From Polaromonas sp. (GTDB lineage Bacteria > Pseudomonadota > Gammaproteobacteria > Burkholderiales > Burkholderiaceae_C): a DNA stretch of 64,000 bases. This document shows, piece by piece, positions 17,804 through 28,591 of this stretch. Location: positions 1-64,000 of the forward strand of contig JANYGP010000071.1 of NCBI GenBank assembly GCA_025362315.1, in the 5' to 3' direction. Made by a program: the position numbers and the translations under genes. How positions within the stretch are numbered: the stretch's first letter is position 1; the number at the start of each line of letters is the position of its first letter. The notes beneath the pieces are model-generated. The model saw only the letters and a list, made by a program, of their open reading frames with translations. It was not told the origin of the DNA and made no database searches.

Positions 17804-18787
17804 GTGTCTGTTGCTGCTTTCCCTGTTCCTTTTCCTACTCCAGTTTCTTCCCCACTTCCTTCACCTGGCTTGCTGGCAGCCTCTGGCGTTGTCAACGCCA
17901 ACCCATGGTCCCTGCTGCCACCACTGGGTAACCTGGATGCCTACATTACGGCGGTCAATCGCCTGCCCATGCTCACGTTGGAGCAGGAGCAAGGCTTTGC
18001 CCGCCAACTTCGTGAAAGCAACGACATGGCCTCGGCTGAAAAACTGGTGCTGTCGCATTTGCGGGTGGTGGTGTCCACGTCACGCAAATACTTGGGCTAC
18101 GGCCTGCCGCATGGCGACTTGATTCAAGAGGGCAATATTGGCCTGATGAAAGCTGTCAAACGTTTTGACCCGGACCAAGGCGTCAGGCTGGTCAGCTACG
18201 CGCTGCACTGGATCAAGGCCGAGATGCATGAATATATTTTGAAAAACTGGCGCATGGTGAAAGTAGCTACCACCAAAGCACAGCGCAAACTGTTTTTTAA
18301 CCTGCGCTCCATGAAGCAGGGCTTCAAGGACGATGCTGATGTGGCCACCCACCGCGACACCCTGAGCGACGATCAGATCAGCCACATGGCCAAAACGCTG
18401 AACGTCAAGCGGGAAGAAGTCATTGAGATGGAGCAGCGCATGTCAGGCGGTGATGTGCTGCTGGACCCGAGCCCGGGCGACGATGGCGACGATGCTTTTG
18501 GGCCGATTGCGTATCTGGCCGATGCAACACAGGAGCCAGCGGCCTTGCTAGAAGCGCAAACCCAGGACTACCTGGCCACCGACGGCATCGCACTGGCATT
18601 GCAGGGGCTGGACGACCGCTCACGCAAGATTGTGGAAGAGCGCTGGTTAAAAGTGAACGACGACGGTTCAGGCGGCATGACGCTGCATGACCTGGCAGCT
18701 ATTTATGGTGTCAGCGCCGAGCGGATTCGCCAGATTGAGGTGGCAGCCATGAAGAAGATGAAAAAGGTGCTTGCAGAATATGCTTGA
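17804..18787 (+). CDS. rpoH: RNA polymerase sigma-32 factor
   Basis: SRKYLGYGLPHGDLIQEGNIGLMKAVKRFDPDQGVRLVSYALHWIKAEMHEYIL; C-terminal HTH. Confidence 0.95.
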   Translation: MSVAAFPVPFPTPVSSPLPSPGLLAASGVVNANPWSLLPPLGNLDAYITAVNRLPMLTLEQEQGFARQLRESNDMASAEKLVLSHLRVVVSTSRKYLGYGLPHGDLIQEGNIGLMKAVKRFDPDQGVRLVSYALHWIKAEMHEYILKNWRMVKVATTKAQRKLFFNLRSMKQGFKDDADVATHRDTLSDDQISHMAKTLNVKREEVIEMEQRMSGGDVLLDPSPGDDGDDAFGPIAYLADATQEPAALLEAQTQDYLATDGIALALQGLDDRSRKIVEERWLKVNDDGSGGMTLHDLAAIYGVSAERIRQIEVAAMKKMKKVLAEYA

Positions 18788-18824
18788 CCAGTAAAGGTCA
18801 GGGAGCGCAAAGCGGTTACTCATC

Positions 18825-18858
18825 AAGCCATTGCAACTGAGATTGCAGTGGCTTTTTT
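18825..18858 (+). terminator. Rho-independent terminator after rpoH
   Basis: aagccattgca-actgagat-tgcagtggctttttt. Confidence 0.8.
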
Positions 18859-18870
18859 TACTGCCTGAAT

Positions 18871-19518
18871 TTATTTTCCCTGCAACAGCTGGCGCAGATC
18901 ATTGGTCAAGCCAGCCGCGTCGCTGCCGTAGCGGCTGTAAAGCCGCAGGCGGCCTTGGGTGTCGTAAATATAGTAGCCAGCCGAATGGTCCATGCTGTAG
19001 CTGGTAGGGGTTTTGCCTTCAACTTTTTTGTAGTAGATTTTGAAGTCCTTGGCGATTGCGGGCAGTTGGGCCAAGGTCGGGCGCAAGGCCAGAAATGCCG
19101 GGTCAAAGTTGGCCATGTAGGCTTTTAAAATCTCGGGGGTATCGCGATCCGGATCAACTGAGACAAACACCGCTTGCAGCTTGTCACCGTCTTCGCCCAA
19201 TGATTTTTTAATGCCTGCCAGCTCAGTCATGGACGCTGGGCACACGTCAGGGCATTGGGTAAAGCCAAAAAACACCACCACCAGGCTGCCCGCAAAGTCG
19301 CGGATTGAGCGGACTTTGCCGTTCTGGTCCACCACGCCATTGGACTGAGCAAAGTCCTTGGCGTAATCAGCGCCGGTGAGATCAATGCTTTTAAATTGCG
19401 GTTTTTCGGGTGTGCAAGCCGTCAACAGTGCCGTGAAAAAAAATAAAAATAAGGTCTTAGCGCATATATTATGGGCGCTAGCAGCTACTGAATTCATAGC
19501 ATTCATGTTGAGTTTCAT
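18871..19518 (-). CDS. SCO1/SenC-family copper chaperone (lipoprotein)
   Basis: VVFFGFTQCPDVCPASMTEL and downstream conserved His (YSMDHSAGYY). Confidence 0.92.
   Translation of the reverse strand: MKLNMNAMNSVAASAHNICAKTLFLFFFTALLTACTPEKPQFKSIDLTGADYAKDFAQSNGVVDQNGKVRSIRDFAGSLVVVFFGFTQCPDVCPASMTELAGIKKSLGEDGDKLQAVFVSVDPDRDTPEILKAYMANFDPAFLALRPTLAQLPAIAKDFKIYYKKVEGKTPTSYSMDHSAGYYIYDTQGRLRLYSRYGSDAAGLTNDLRQLLQGK
19453..19500 (-). repeat. Dispersed repeat, copy 5 (inside SCO CDS, sense)
   Basis: RC gctatgaattcagtagctgctagcgcccataatatatgcgctaagacc. Confidence 0.8.
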
Positions 19519-19533
19519 GTCGAGCCTATGGGC

Positions 19534-20439
19534 TTATATCAGGTAATGATCCAGCAACAGCGCCGCAAAAAGCGCAGACAGATGAATCAGTGAAAAGCGA
19601 AACGTCTTTCTGGCCAGCGCGTCTGAATAGTTGCGCCACAGTTTGAAGCCATACCAGCTAAAGCCTACGCTTAAACCCACCGCAGCCAGCAGATAAATCC
19701 AGCCCGCCATCTGAAAAACAAACGGCATCAGGCAAGCCGGGAACAGCACCAGCGTGTATAAAAACACCTGCAAGCGCGTAAATTCATTGCCATGGGTCAC
19801 TGGCAACATGGGCAAGCCGGCCTTGCGGTAGTCTTCCACCCGGTACAGCGCCAGCGCCCAGAAGTGCGGTGGTGTCCACAAGAAAATAATCAAAAACAAA
19901 ATGAGGGCTTCAGGCCCGACAGTGCCTGTCATGGCGGCCCACCCCAGCACCGGCGGCATGGCGCCTGATGCGCCGCCTATCACGATGTTTTGCGGCGTCA
20001 GCGGTTTCAAAATCACGGTGTAAATCACCGCGTAACCGACGAAGGTGGCAAACGTCAGCCACATGGTCAGCGGGTTGACCCACACATACAAAATCACCGA
20101 GCCAATGGCACACAATGTGGCTGAAAAGCTCAAGGTCAGCCAGTTGCTGATTTGTCCCTGCGCTGTTGCACGCATGGCGGTGCGCTTCATCCGCGCGTCA
20201 ATGCCCTGCTCAACCAGGCAATTAAAAGCTGCTGCTGCTCCCGCCACCAGCCATATGCCCAGGCAAGCCGTCAAGCCCAGCTTGAAGTCAGCCGCGCTGG
20301 GCATGCCCGGGACGGCCAGCACCATGCCAATCAATGCACAAAATACGATCAGCTGCACCACGCGCGGCTTGGTCAGCACATAGAACTGCCGAAACTTTGA
20401 CGGCAGGCCGGGCGCCGGAAGGGTATTGGCAGTGCTCAT
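19534..20439 (-). CDS. ctaB: Protoheme IX farnesyltransferase (heme O synthase)
   Basis: UbiA-family TM protein; [18 protein letters not shown]; next to ctaA. Confidence 0.92.
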   Translation of the reverse strand: MSTANTLPAPGLPSKFRQFYVLTKPRVVQLIVFCALIGMVLAVPGMPSAADFKLGLTACLGIWLVAGAAAAFNCLVEQGIDARMKRTAMRATAQGQISNWLTLSFSATLCAIGSVILYVWVNPLTMWLTFATFVGYAVIYTVILKPLTPQNIVIGGASGAMPPVLGWAAMTGTVGPEALILFLIIFLWTPPHFWALALYRVEDYRKAGLPMLPVTHGNEFTRLQVFLYTLVLFPACLMPFVFQMAGWIYLLAAVGLSVGFSWYGFKLWRNYSDALARKTFRFSLIHLSALFAALLLDHYLI

Positions 20440-21680
20440 GCAAACAACCGCGGCCCGACTGTTGCCGGCGCGTTGACATGTTGCTCTGCAGCGCGAGTCG
20501 TGCAGACAATGCCTGTGAGCACAATCACCAGCGCTGCAGCACCTCCCGTGTGCATGACAGCTGCTGCCAGCGGCCAGCCAAGCAGCACATTGCCCAGCCC
20601 GGTGGCCACCTGCAGCACGGCCAGGCTAGCCAGCCACTGCGCGGCACGGCGCAGAGCTGGTGTTTTGTAAAGATAAAACGCCAGGACGAGCATGGCGGCA
20701 AACACGACATAAGCACTCAATCGGTGAACATAGTGAATGGCCGTCAAAGCCTGAAAGCTGATGTTGTCCCCGCCCAAGCCCGCGCCCAGTTCACGCCAGA
20801 CAGTAAAACCTTCTTTGAAATTCATCGCTGGCCACCATGAATTTTGGCAGGCAGGAAAGTCAGTGCAAGCCATCACTGCATAGTTGGTGCTAACCCAGCC
20901 GCCCAAAGCAATCTGGAGCCACAACAAGGCAAATGTGCCAACAATCAAGGTTCTGATTGCACGTGGCAGTTGGGCAGTTGCTGGCTCGCCCTGCACTTGC
21001 GCATAGCGAACGCTTTGCACCTTCAAAAGCGTCAGCAAAACCATACCACCCAGCAAATGCATGGTGACGATTGCTGGAAACAATTTCATGGTGACTGTCA
21101 ACGCACCAAACGCACCCTGTATGCACACCCAGAACAATGTGAATACCGGCAATAACGGGGCTATATTGCCTGTATGCATACCGACTTCAGGCAGCTTACT
21201 GCCCTGCTGGCGGACAGGCGTACCGGGTGCATGTGTGGCGTTGTGTTTCTTGCCGCGCCTGCGTTCAAACCAGCTGGCAACGCTGGCAACAGCCAGCGTC
21301 AGTATCAACACCCCTACACCGGTAGCCAGGTAACGGTGAATCATTTCAATCCAGGCCTTGGGGTGCGTGACAGGGCCTGTCGGCATGGCCGATTGGGCTG
21401 CATTGATTTGCTGGACAGCGCCAATCGGGCTGGCATGACCGTAACAGCCAGGCCAGTCGGGGCAACCCAGGCCAGAATCTGTCAACCGGGTGAACGCGCC
21501 AAAAATGACCAGATCAAATGTCAGGAAAAGCGTGACCCATGTCAGCGTGCGCAAACGCTGGGCCATGGTGGATTTTCGGCTCTTCAGCCAGACCCAGGCC
21601 AGTGGGCCAATGGCCACCACCATGCCCATGATCATCAGGCGCAGTGCCGGGCTCAGGTTGTAAAGGTCGATGTCGTTCAT
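20436..21680 (-). CDS. ctaA: Heme A synthase (COX15/CtaA)
   Basis: Multi-TM COX15 family; [21 protein letters not shown]. Confidence 0.92.
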   Translation of the reverse strand: MNDIDLYNLSPALRLMIMGMVVAIGPLAWVWLKSRKSTMAQRLRTLTWVTLFLTFDLVIFGAFTRLTDSGLGCPDWPGCYGHASPIGAVQQINAAQSAMPTGPVTHPKAWIEMIHRYLATGVGVLILTLAVASVASWFERRRGKKHNATHAPGTPVRQQGSKLPEVGMHTGNIAPLLPVFTLFWVCIQGAFGALTVTMKLFPAIVTMHLLGGMVLLTLLKVQSVRYAQVQGEPATAQLPRAIRTLIVGTFALLWLQIALGGWVSTNYAVMACTDFPACQNSWWPAMNFKEGFTVWRELGAGLGGDNISFQALTAIHYVHRLSAYVVFAAMLVLAFYLYKTPALRRAAQWLASLAVLQVATGLGNVLLGWPLAAAVMHTGGAAALVIVLTGIVCTTRAAEQHVNAPATVGPRLFA

Positions 21681-21785
21681 GAGCGTACGGAGCACAAGGA
21701 TACCCGCAGGCATGCAGAGCCTCGTAGGGTAGGCGTCAAATCAGGCAAGGTGGCAAGCGAAGGGGTCAACATGGAAGTCAACATG

Positions 21786-22472
21786 CTAGCGACCTTCCTT
21801 GTCCCAGCTTCCCGAGGCACGAAGCAGGCGGTCCAGATCTCGCTTGGCCTTGGCGGCCCCTGCGGCGTCCATACGAGCCGGAAAGCGCATCATCAAATTT
21901 CCAAGTGGGTCCACCACATACAAATGCGCTTCAGCAGGCTGATCTTCAGCTGCAGGCAACCACTGCAGCACGGCATCTTTTGAGACACGCAAAACAGTTG
22001 AATCGGACAAAGCCGGTTTCAGGCGTGCATCAACATCGCCTGAATCAAGTACCAGCCAGACACGGTCTAGCCGGCCTTTCTCTTTGCCAAGAACCTCACG
22101 CAGTTGCCGTTGAAAATAAAGGCGTTGCTGGCAAGCAGCATCACAAGCAGATGTGCCAAGACTGATCAGCAGCCACTGGTTTTTAAGCGACGTCAGCGTA
22201 CCGGGTTTGCCGGTCAAATCTGTCGTTGCAATGCCGGGCAAAGGGCGCTGCGGCGTGATCAGCTCACCATAATTGCGGCGGCCCTCAGGGCGAATGACGT
22301 AGTACGTGAAGTACGATGCGACAACCGGCGCTGCGCACACCAGCAGCACGGCAACCATTTTCCAGCGCCCTGTGCGGGTGCCTGTCCCTTGTCTGGCTGG
22401 CACTGAAAGTGCGTGTACTGTCAGGCCCAAGGGTTGGTCAGCGGGTACTTTTGAAGAGGAAACGTCAGGCAT
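21786..22472 (-). CDS. Cytochrome oxidase-associated transmembrane protein, thioredoxin-like
   Basis: Single TM plus SCO-like soluble domain within the cox locus. Confidence 0.7.
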   Translation of the reverse strand: MPDVSSSKVPADQPLGLTVHALSVPARQGTGTRTGRWKMVAVLLVCAAPVVASYFTYYVIRPEGRRNYGELITPQRPLPGIATTDLTGKPGTLTSLKNQWLLISLGTSACDAACQQRLYFQRQLREVLGKEKGRLDRVWLVLDSGDVDARLKPALSDSTVLRVSKDAVLQWLPAAEDQPAEAHLYVVDPLGNLMMRFPARMDAAGAAKAKRDLDRLLRASGSWDKEGR

Positions 22473-23208
22473 GAAAAGCTAGTTTGCGCTTGATGCGCCA
22501 GGGATTGAAAATTTGAAACCAGGCATACAAGCCCACCACCAGCGCACACATTGCAAACCACTGAAAAGCGTATCCGTAATGCTTTTCAATCCCCACATTA
22601 GGCGCCGCCCAGTCGCGGAGCAGACCTTCGTTAGCGGGACCGGTTTGTACAATTGACACTGGAAGCAATGCCAGAGCCGTCTCGGCACCAAGCGCGTTGA
22701 TGTCAAGATTTTGCCGTATGCGCCCTGTATCCGCCCCCTTGAATTCGTATAACTTGGAGGGTGGTGGGGCAATGCGCCCACGCACTGTCACGCGGCCAGC
22801 TGGAGTCTGAACAAGGGGCAGCGCTGTGCGGTCTGCAAAATTGCGCTGTACCCAGCCGCGTTGAACCAAGATAGCCTGGCCGGTGTCCTCAAGGATCAAG
22901 GGTGTGACTGCTATCAGGCCAGTCTTTCCATTCATTTGCCGGTTGTCCAGAAACACAGTGTGCTCAACGCGCCAGACACCTTTGAGTGTGGCCTGGCGGT
23001 GCACTGCATCGTTTAAATTTTTAAAATTCGCCAGATCAGCGGCTTTCAGGATGGACTGGTTGCCTTGCGCCTCAATGGCATGCATCAAAGCCTGCTTTTG
23101 TGCAGCTCGACGCAGTTGCCACTGCCCCAGCGAGAATGTCAGCGCCGCTACCAGCAACGCTGCAACCGTGAGCAGCCAAAACCTGGATCGCTGTGAAACT
23201 TTTTGCAT
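22465..23208 (-). CDS. SURF1-family cytochrome oxidase biogenesis protein
   Basis: LGQWQLRRAAQKQAL and VQRGWV... Confidence 0.9.
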   Translation of the reverse strand: MQKVSQRSRFWLLTVAALLVAALTFSLGQWQLRRAAQKQALMHAIEAQGNQSILKAADLANFKNLNDAVHRQATLKGVWRVEHTVFLDNRQMNGKTGLIAVTPLILEDTGQAILVQRGWVQRNFADRTALPLVQTPAGRVTVRGRIAPPPSKLYEFKGADTGRIRQNLDINALGAETALALLPVSIVQTGPANEGLLRDWAAPNVGIEKHYGYAFQWFAMCALVVGLYAWFQIFNPWRIKRKLAFHA

Positions 23209-23226
23209 CAGCGGATAATCTCCAGC

Positions 23227-23448
23227 ATGACGTACCTTGTAGCTATTGCATTTTTAGCCATTGTTGCCAGCCTGGCGACTGCACTTTTTTTCATGATGAA
23301 AGACGGTGCAAACGGCAAGGCCAAAACAAGTGGCATGGCCCGTGCGCTGGCATTTCGCATCGGATTTTCAGTGCTGCTGTTTGTCTGCATTTTGATTGCC
23401 TGGAAGATGGGCTACATCCAGCCGACAGGCTTGCCGACTGGAAAATAA
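23227..23448 (+). CDS. Twin transmembrane protein (DUF2909-like)
   Basis: Two TM helices; MTYLVAIAFLAIVASLATALFFMMKDG. Confidence 0.75.
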   Translation: MTYLVAIAFLAIVASLATALFFMMKDGANGKAKTSGMARALAFRIGFSVLLFVCILIAWKMGYIQPTGLPTGK

Positions 23449-23467
23449 ATAGACATTTTAAAAAACA

Positions 23468-23495
23468 GCAAAGGCCGCACACAGCGGCCTTTTGC
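23468..23495. terminator. Bidirectional hairpin between convergent genes
   Basis: aaaggccgc-acaca-gcggcctttt. Confidence 0.7.
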
Positions 23496-23516
23496 ATGGA
23501 CTGTCATCGCTGGCGT

Positions 23517-24398
23517 TTAAAGCCAGTACACCAAAATGTAAAGTCCCAGCCAGACCACATCCACAAAGTGCCAGTACCACGCGGCACCTTCAAAACCAAA
23601 ATGCTTGTCTGCTGTGAAGTGTCCTTTTTGCAGGCGCAAAGTAATGAAAAGCAGCATCAACATTCCCACGAACACGTGAAAACCGTGAAAGCCCGTCAGC
23701 ATGTAAAAGGTCGAGCCATAAACGCCTGAATTCAGCTTGAGGTTCAGGTCGGAATACAGATGTGAATACTCATATCCCTGAACGCACAGGAAAACAAAAC
23801 CCAAAATGACTGTAGTCCACATGAAGCCGATGGTTTGCAACCGGTGGCCAGCGCGAAGCGCATGGTGCGCAATCGTCATGGTTACGCCAGACGTCAGTAG
23901 CAATGCGGTGTTGATGGTCGGCAGCCAGAAGGGACCAACTGTCTGAAACGGCTCCACAACGTCAGCCGGAGAAGCTGTAACACCAGCAGCCATGCTGGGC
24001 CATACAGCCTTGAACTCGGGCCAGAGCAGCGAATTCTCAAGGCCACCGAGCGCCGGAATTGAGTGCATGCGCGCCCACCACAGCGATGTAAAAAACGCAC
24101 CGAAAAACATGACTTCAGAAAAAATAAACCAGCTCATTGCCCAACGGTACGACAAATCAATTTTGTGCCCGTACAAACCGCCTTGGCTCTCACGAACCGA
24201 TTCACTGAACCAGCGAAACAAGGTTCCTAACCAAACCACCATGCCAAAAGCGAGTGAATAAATTCCCCACTCGTGCCCGTTGATCCATTGGCTTGCACCC
24301 AACACGACGAAAAGCAGGCCCAGCGACGCCATCACCGGGTGGCTGGAAGGCGCCGGAATAAAGTAATGCGGCGTGCCTGTTGTGGAAGTAGATGACAT
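23517..24398 (-). CDS. coxC: Cytochrome c oxidase subunit III
   Basis: 7-TM COX3 family; FLCVQGYEYSHL, GFHGFHVFVGM. Confidence 0.95.
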   Translation of the reverse strand: MSSTSTTGTPHYFIPAPSSHPVMASLGLLFVVLGASQWINGHEWGIYSLAFGMVVWLGTLFRWFSESVRESQGGLYGHKIDLSYRWAMSWFIFSEVMFFGAFFTSLWWARMHSIPALGGLENSLLWPEFKAVWPSMAAGVTASPADVVEPFQTVGPFWLPTINTALLLTSGVTMTIAHHALRAGHRLQTIGFMWTTVILGFVFLCVQGYEYSHLYSDLNLKLNSGVYGSTFYMLTGFHGFHVFVGMLMLLFITLRLQKGHFTADKHFGFEGAAWYWHFVDVVWLGLYILVYWL

Positions 24399-24569
24399 AT
24401 TTAGATTCCTGCTCTCTCTGCTCTCGAATTTATCGATGACTTAATGACTTGACCGGCTATGCCGCGGGTTAAAACAGTGGTGGCGTAACTTCAACGCCGT
24501 GATTTCAATGTCTTGACGTGATTTTTTTGTTAATTGTTGAATTTGCTTAATGCACTCTGCAAGAAGGAT

Positions 24570-24800
24570 TTACTTCACTACAACCCACGTGGCTAGCGCC
24601 ACCAAACTACCGACAAAGATAAACACCCCTACCAACCCAACCACAACAATGTGCACGGGGTTGAGCTGGGCCACATCTTGCTCGTAGTCAGTTTTAGCGC
24701 GCAAGCCGACAAATGACCACATCACTGCTTTAACTGTGCGAAAAATTGACCTTTTGCGCTTGTACGCCGGGACCGCCGAATCAACATCAGCGCGGATCAT
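24570..24800 (-). CDS. DUF2970-like small membrane protein
   Basis: One TM, in cox cluster; RTVKAVMWSFVGLRAKTDYEQDVAQLNPVHIVVVG. Confidence 0.75.
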   Translation of the reverse strand: MIRADVDSAVPAYKRKRSIFRTVKAVMWSFVGLRAKTDYEQDVAQLNPVHIVVVGLVGVFIFVGSLVALATWVVVK

Positions 24801-25393
24801 GCGCCGAAAGCCTTTTCAATCACTACATTGGCGGCCTGTGGTGCAGCAGGGGTACGCCCACCAACTTCAAAAAACGTGTACGACAAGGTAATGGTGCTCA
24901 CGTCCTTAGATAACTTTGGGTCGATCACGAAAGCCACCGGCCATTGCTTTTTCTCACCAGGCGCAAGCGTGTACTGCTGAAAACAAAAGCATTCCAGCTT
25001 GTTGAAATGTGCGCCAGCCTGAGCAGGCGCATAGCTGGGAATGGCTTGCGCAGACATGGTGCGGTTTTGAGTGTTCTGAAACTCAAACATCACAGTAGCA
25101 AGCTCGCCAGGATGAACCTTCAATGTGCTTTGCGCAGGCTTGAAATGCCAAGGACCGCGCGTGTTGGTGTCGAACTCGACTGTGATGCTGCGTGTTAGGT
25201 CTAACTGTGTGTTGGCAGGTAACTTGGACGTCGCGCCAGGAATCCGTTTGTCCCCAAGCGCCAGCACGTTGATGCCTGTCATCTCGCAAATCGCCCGATA
25301 CAAAGGCACCAGTCCATAGCCAAACCCAAACATGGCCAGAACGATGACGGCCAGCTTACTGACCATTTTGATGTTTTCGCGCCGGATAACCAT
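24797..25393 (-). CDS. ctaG: Cytochrome c oxidase assembly protein CtaG/Cox11
   Basis: Cu-binding motif KLECFCFQQYTLAPGE. Confidence 0.93.
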   Translation of the reverse strand: MVIRRENIKMVSKLAVIVLAMFGFGYGLVPLYRAICEMTGINVLALGDKRIPGATSKLPANTQLDLTRSITVEFDTNTRGPWHFKPAQSTLKVHPGELATVMFEFQNTQNRTMSAQAIPSYAPAQAGAHFNKLECFCFQQYTLAPGEKKQWPVAFVIDPKLSKDVSTITLSYTFFEVGGRTPAAPQAANVVIEKAFGA

Positions 25394-25405
25394 AAAAGGG
25401 CAGCT

Positions 25406-25519
25406 TCAACGACCAAAAAAAGCAAACTTTGCCATGAACCCCATGAAGAACACTGCAGCTACTGACGCAAGGATAAGACCCATGCGCAAGTTGTTTTTCT
25501 TTTGATCTGGTGTGGTCAT
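25406..25519 (-). CDS. Cytochrome oxidase small assembly protein (37 aa), absent from the supplied ORF track
   Basis: MTTPDQKKNNLRMGLILASVAAVFFMGFMAKFAFFGR* read on the minus strand between ctaG and ctaD; one TM. Confidence 0.8.
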   Translation of the reverse strand: MTTPDQKKNNLRMGLILASVAAVFFMGFMAKFAFFGR

Positions 25520-25535
25520 GGCACTGGTGTTGTTA

Positions 25536-27185
25536 TCAGCCGATCACGCGGGTAGCTGCGGCGTTTAACTTCGGTGGGGTGTCAAAAGTGTGAAACGGTG
25601 CAGGCGAGGGAACTTCCCACTCAAGACCTTCAGCGCCTTTGCCGCCTTCGTCAACCCACGGGTTGGCCTTGGCAGGCTCGCCCTTGCCTTGCATTGCAGG
25701 CAACACAACAAAAATAAAGAAATACAACTGCGCAAAGCCGAAGAAAAACGCACCGACCGAAGCAATAGCATTGAAATCGGCGAACTGCATCGGATAGTCT
25801 GCGTAGCGGCGCGGCATGCCGGCGAGTCCTAAAAAGTGCATTGGGAAAAAGGTCACATTGAACGAAATCAACGACCACCAAAAGTGAATCTTGCCGCGTG
25901 TTTCGTTATACATAACGCCAGTCCACTTTGGCGACCAGTAATAATAGCCGGCAAACATCGCGTACAGAGATCCAGCCACCAACACGTAGTGGAAGTGAGC
26001 CACTACGTAGTAAGTGTCGTGCAGTTGAATGTCAATGGGTGCTACGGACAAGATCATTCCCGTCAAGCCGCCCATGGTGAAGACAAAAATGAATCCGACC
26101 GCAAACAGCATCGGCGTTTCAAATGTCATCGAGCCCTTCCACATTGTGGCAATCCAATTAAAGATTTTCACGCCTGTTGGTACTGCAATCAACATCGTGG
26201 AGTACATGAAGAAAAGCTGCCCAGTGACCGGCATTCCACTGGTAAACATGTGGTGCGCCCAGACCACAAAACTCAAGATCGCAATGGAGCCTGTGGCGTA
26301 CACCATGGAGGCGTAACCAAACAAACGCTTGCGCGAGAACGCCGGGATGATTTGGCTGATGATGCCGAAGGCGGGCAAAATCATGATGTACACCTCAGGG
26401 TGACCGAAGAACCAGAAGATGTGCTGGTACATCACTGGGTCACCGCCGCCAGCTGGGTTGAAAAAGCTGGTGCCAAAGTGGCGGTCTGTCAGCGTCATCG
26501 TGATGGCGCCAGCCAGCACAGGCATCACAGCAATCAGCAAATACGCCGTGATCAGCCAGGTCCAGCAAAACATCGGCATTTTCATCAATGTCATGCCAGG
26601 CGCGCGCATGTTCAAAATTGTCACGATGATGTTGATCGAACCCATAATGGACGACGCGCCAAGCAAATGCAGCGCAAAGATACTGGTGTCCATTGATGGG
26701 CCCATTTGCAGCGTTAGCGGCGCGTATAGCGTCCAGCCAGTTGCGGGCGCACCGCCCGGCATGAAAAACGAGGTTGCGAGCAACAGCGCAGCTGGAATCA
26801 TCAACCAAAAACTGAAATTATTCAGTCGGGCAAATGCCATGTCGGCGGCACCAATTTGTAGCGGAATCATCCAATTGGCAAACCCCACAAAGGCTGGCAT
26901 GATGGCGCCAAACACCATGATCAGGCCGTGCATGGTGGTCAGTTGGTTGAAGAGCTCCGGGTTGACTAACTGCAAACCCGGCTGAAACAACTCAGCACGA
27001 ATACCGAGCGCCAGTACACCACCAAACATTAAATTGAAAAAGGCAAACAGCAGGTACAGCGTGCCAATGTCTTTGTGGTTTGTGGCGAATACCCATCGGC
27101 GCCAGCCAACAGGTGCGCCGTGGTCATGGTGATCATCATGCGCGTTGCCACCAACGTGGCCTTTGGGGTCTAGTACTGCACTCAT
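25536..27185 (-). CDS. ctaD: Cytochrome c oxidase subunit I
   Basis: Classic COX1 motifs WFFGHPEVYIMILPAFG, HDTYYVVAHFHYVL. Confidence 0.97.
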   Translation of the reverse strand: MSAVLDPKGHVGGNAHDDHHDHGAPVGWRRWVFATNHKDIGTLYLLFAFFNLMFGGVLALGIRAELFQPGLQLVNPELFNQLTTMHGLIMVFGAIMPAFVGFANWMIPLQIGAADMAFARLNNFSFWLMIPAALLLATSFFMPGGAPATGWTLYAPLTLQMGPSMDTSIFALHLLGASSIMGSINIIVTILNMRAPGMTLMKMPMFCWTWLITAYLLIAVMPVLAGAITMTLTDRHFGTSFFNPAGGGDPVMYQHIFWFFGHPEVYIMILPAFGIISQIIPAFSRKRLFGYASMVYATGSIAILSFVVWAHHMFTSGMPVTGQLFFMYSTMLIAVPTGVKIFNWIATMWKGSMTFETPMLFAVGFIFVFTMGGLTGMILSVAPIDIQLHDTYYVVAHFHYVLVAGSLYAMFAGYYYWSPKWTGVMYNETRGKIHFWWSLISFNVTFFPMHFLGLAGMPRRYADYPMQFADFNAIASVGAFFFGFAQLYFFIFVVLPAMQGKGEPAKANPWVDEGGKGAEGLEWEVPSPAPFHTFDTPPKLNAAATRVIG

Positions 27186-27292
27186 CTTTGCTTCCTTCTC
27201 GTCCGGGCGAATGACAACACAGCCAGCCGCCTTAATTTAATATCCGAAAAACCTATTTCAACTTCAACAAACTTCGATTCGCTACAAGCTGC

Positions 27293-28495
27293 TTATTTGC
27301 GGGCAGCCAACAGTTCAGCGGGCTGCACGGTCTGACCGGTCTGGTTAGACCAGTTATTTTTGGTGTAGCTGATCACAGCAGCCAGATCAGTGTCGCTGAG
27401 TGACTTCCAGGCCGGCATCGCGCCGTTGTTGGCACCATTCAGCAAAATTGCGATTTGCTTAGCATGGTCAGAATCTAGTACCACCGCGGAGCCATCCAAC
27501 GCCTTGATTGCGCCGCCGCCTTTACCAGTCACTTGGTGGCAAGCTTGACAATTTGCTGCATAAACTTTTTCTCCCCGCGTCTTCAAATCGGCTAGGACCC
27601 AGACCTTTGACGGGTCGTCGGCTTTAGCTGACATTTCCTTATTTTTGCCAGCAACCCATGCGGAATAATCTTGCGCTGACAAGACCTTTACATGGATCGG
27701 CATGTAGGAGTGCTCTTTACCGCACAGTTTTGAGCACTGACCGTAAAAGTCACCGACTTTTTCCGCCCTAAACCAAGTGTCACGTACAAAGCCCGGAATT
27801 GCGTCCTGGTTGATGCCGAACGCGGGCACCATGAACGCATGAATCACGTCATTCGCGGTGGTAATAACCCGAATTTTCTTGTTGACGGGCACAACCAGAG
27901 GCTGGTCAACCTTCAACAAATAATCGTCTGCGGATTCGCCTGCCTTGGGGCCACCGGCGCTTGAAAGAACACGCTGGGCGTTGTCAAGGGTTGACAACAT
28001 GGCAATGCCCTCGCCCTCGCCTTTGATGTAGTCGTAACCCCACTTCCATTGCATCCCGGTCGCTTTGATGGTTAGGTCAGAGTTAGTCGTGTCTTTTTCT
28101 GAAACAACTGCTTTGGTTGCGGGCAGCGCCATCGCAATGACAATCAAAAAAGGCACCACGGTCCACGCGATTTCAACCGCTGCTGATTCGTGAAAATTGG
28201 CGGACTTGTGACCCACCGATTTGCGGTGCTTCAAGATGGAATAAAACATCACACCAAAAACTGCTACGAATATGGTCAGGCAAATAGCCAGCATGAACCA
28301 GTGCAGCCAGGCTTGGTCCTCTGCAACTTTGGTGACCGCGGGATGAAGGTTGTATTGCCTGACGCCTGGGCCACCCGGCAAATCGTTGACGGCGTAGGCC
28401 GCGGTGCCAAACCATGCTGCTAAAAATGCGAGCAAGTTAGCCGCACGCAACGGCAACGTCCGTGCCAGATAGCACAGGGTTTTACATACGTTCAT
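27293..28495 (-). CDS. coxB: Cytochrome c oxidase subunit II with C-terminal cytochrome c domain (caa3-type)
   Basis: CuA motif GQCSKLCGKEHSYMPI and heme c motif NCQACHQ. Confidence 0.95.
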   Translation of the reverse strand: MNVCKTLCYLARTLPLRAANLLAFLAAWFGTAAYAVNDLPGGPGVRQYNLHPAVTKVAEDQAWLHWFMLAICLTIFVAVFGVMFYSILKHRKSVGHKSANFHESAAVEIAWTVVPFLIVIAMALPATKAVVSEKDTTNSDLTIKATGMQWKWGYDYIKGEGEGIAMLSTLDNAQRVLSSAGGPKAGESADDYLLKVDQPLVVPVNKKIRVITTANDVIHAFMVPAFGINQDAIPGFVRDTWFRAEKVGDFYGQCSKLCGKEHSYMPIHVKVLSAQDYSAWVAGKNKEMSAKADDPSKVWVLADLKTRGEKVYAANCQACHQVTGKGGGAIKALDGSAVVLDSDHAKQIAILLNGANNGAMPAWKSLSDTDLAAVISYTKNNWSNQTGQTVQPAELLAARK

Positions 28496-28591
28496 CGTGA
28501 TCACTTCTGGTACCTTGAAATTTCTAGCCTACAGACCGATTAGGAAAATAAATCCATCACCCGAGATTATAAAGTTTGTTGCACTACTGCT

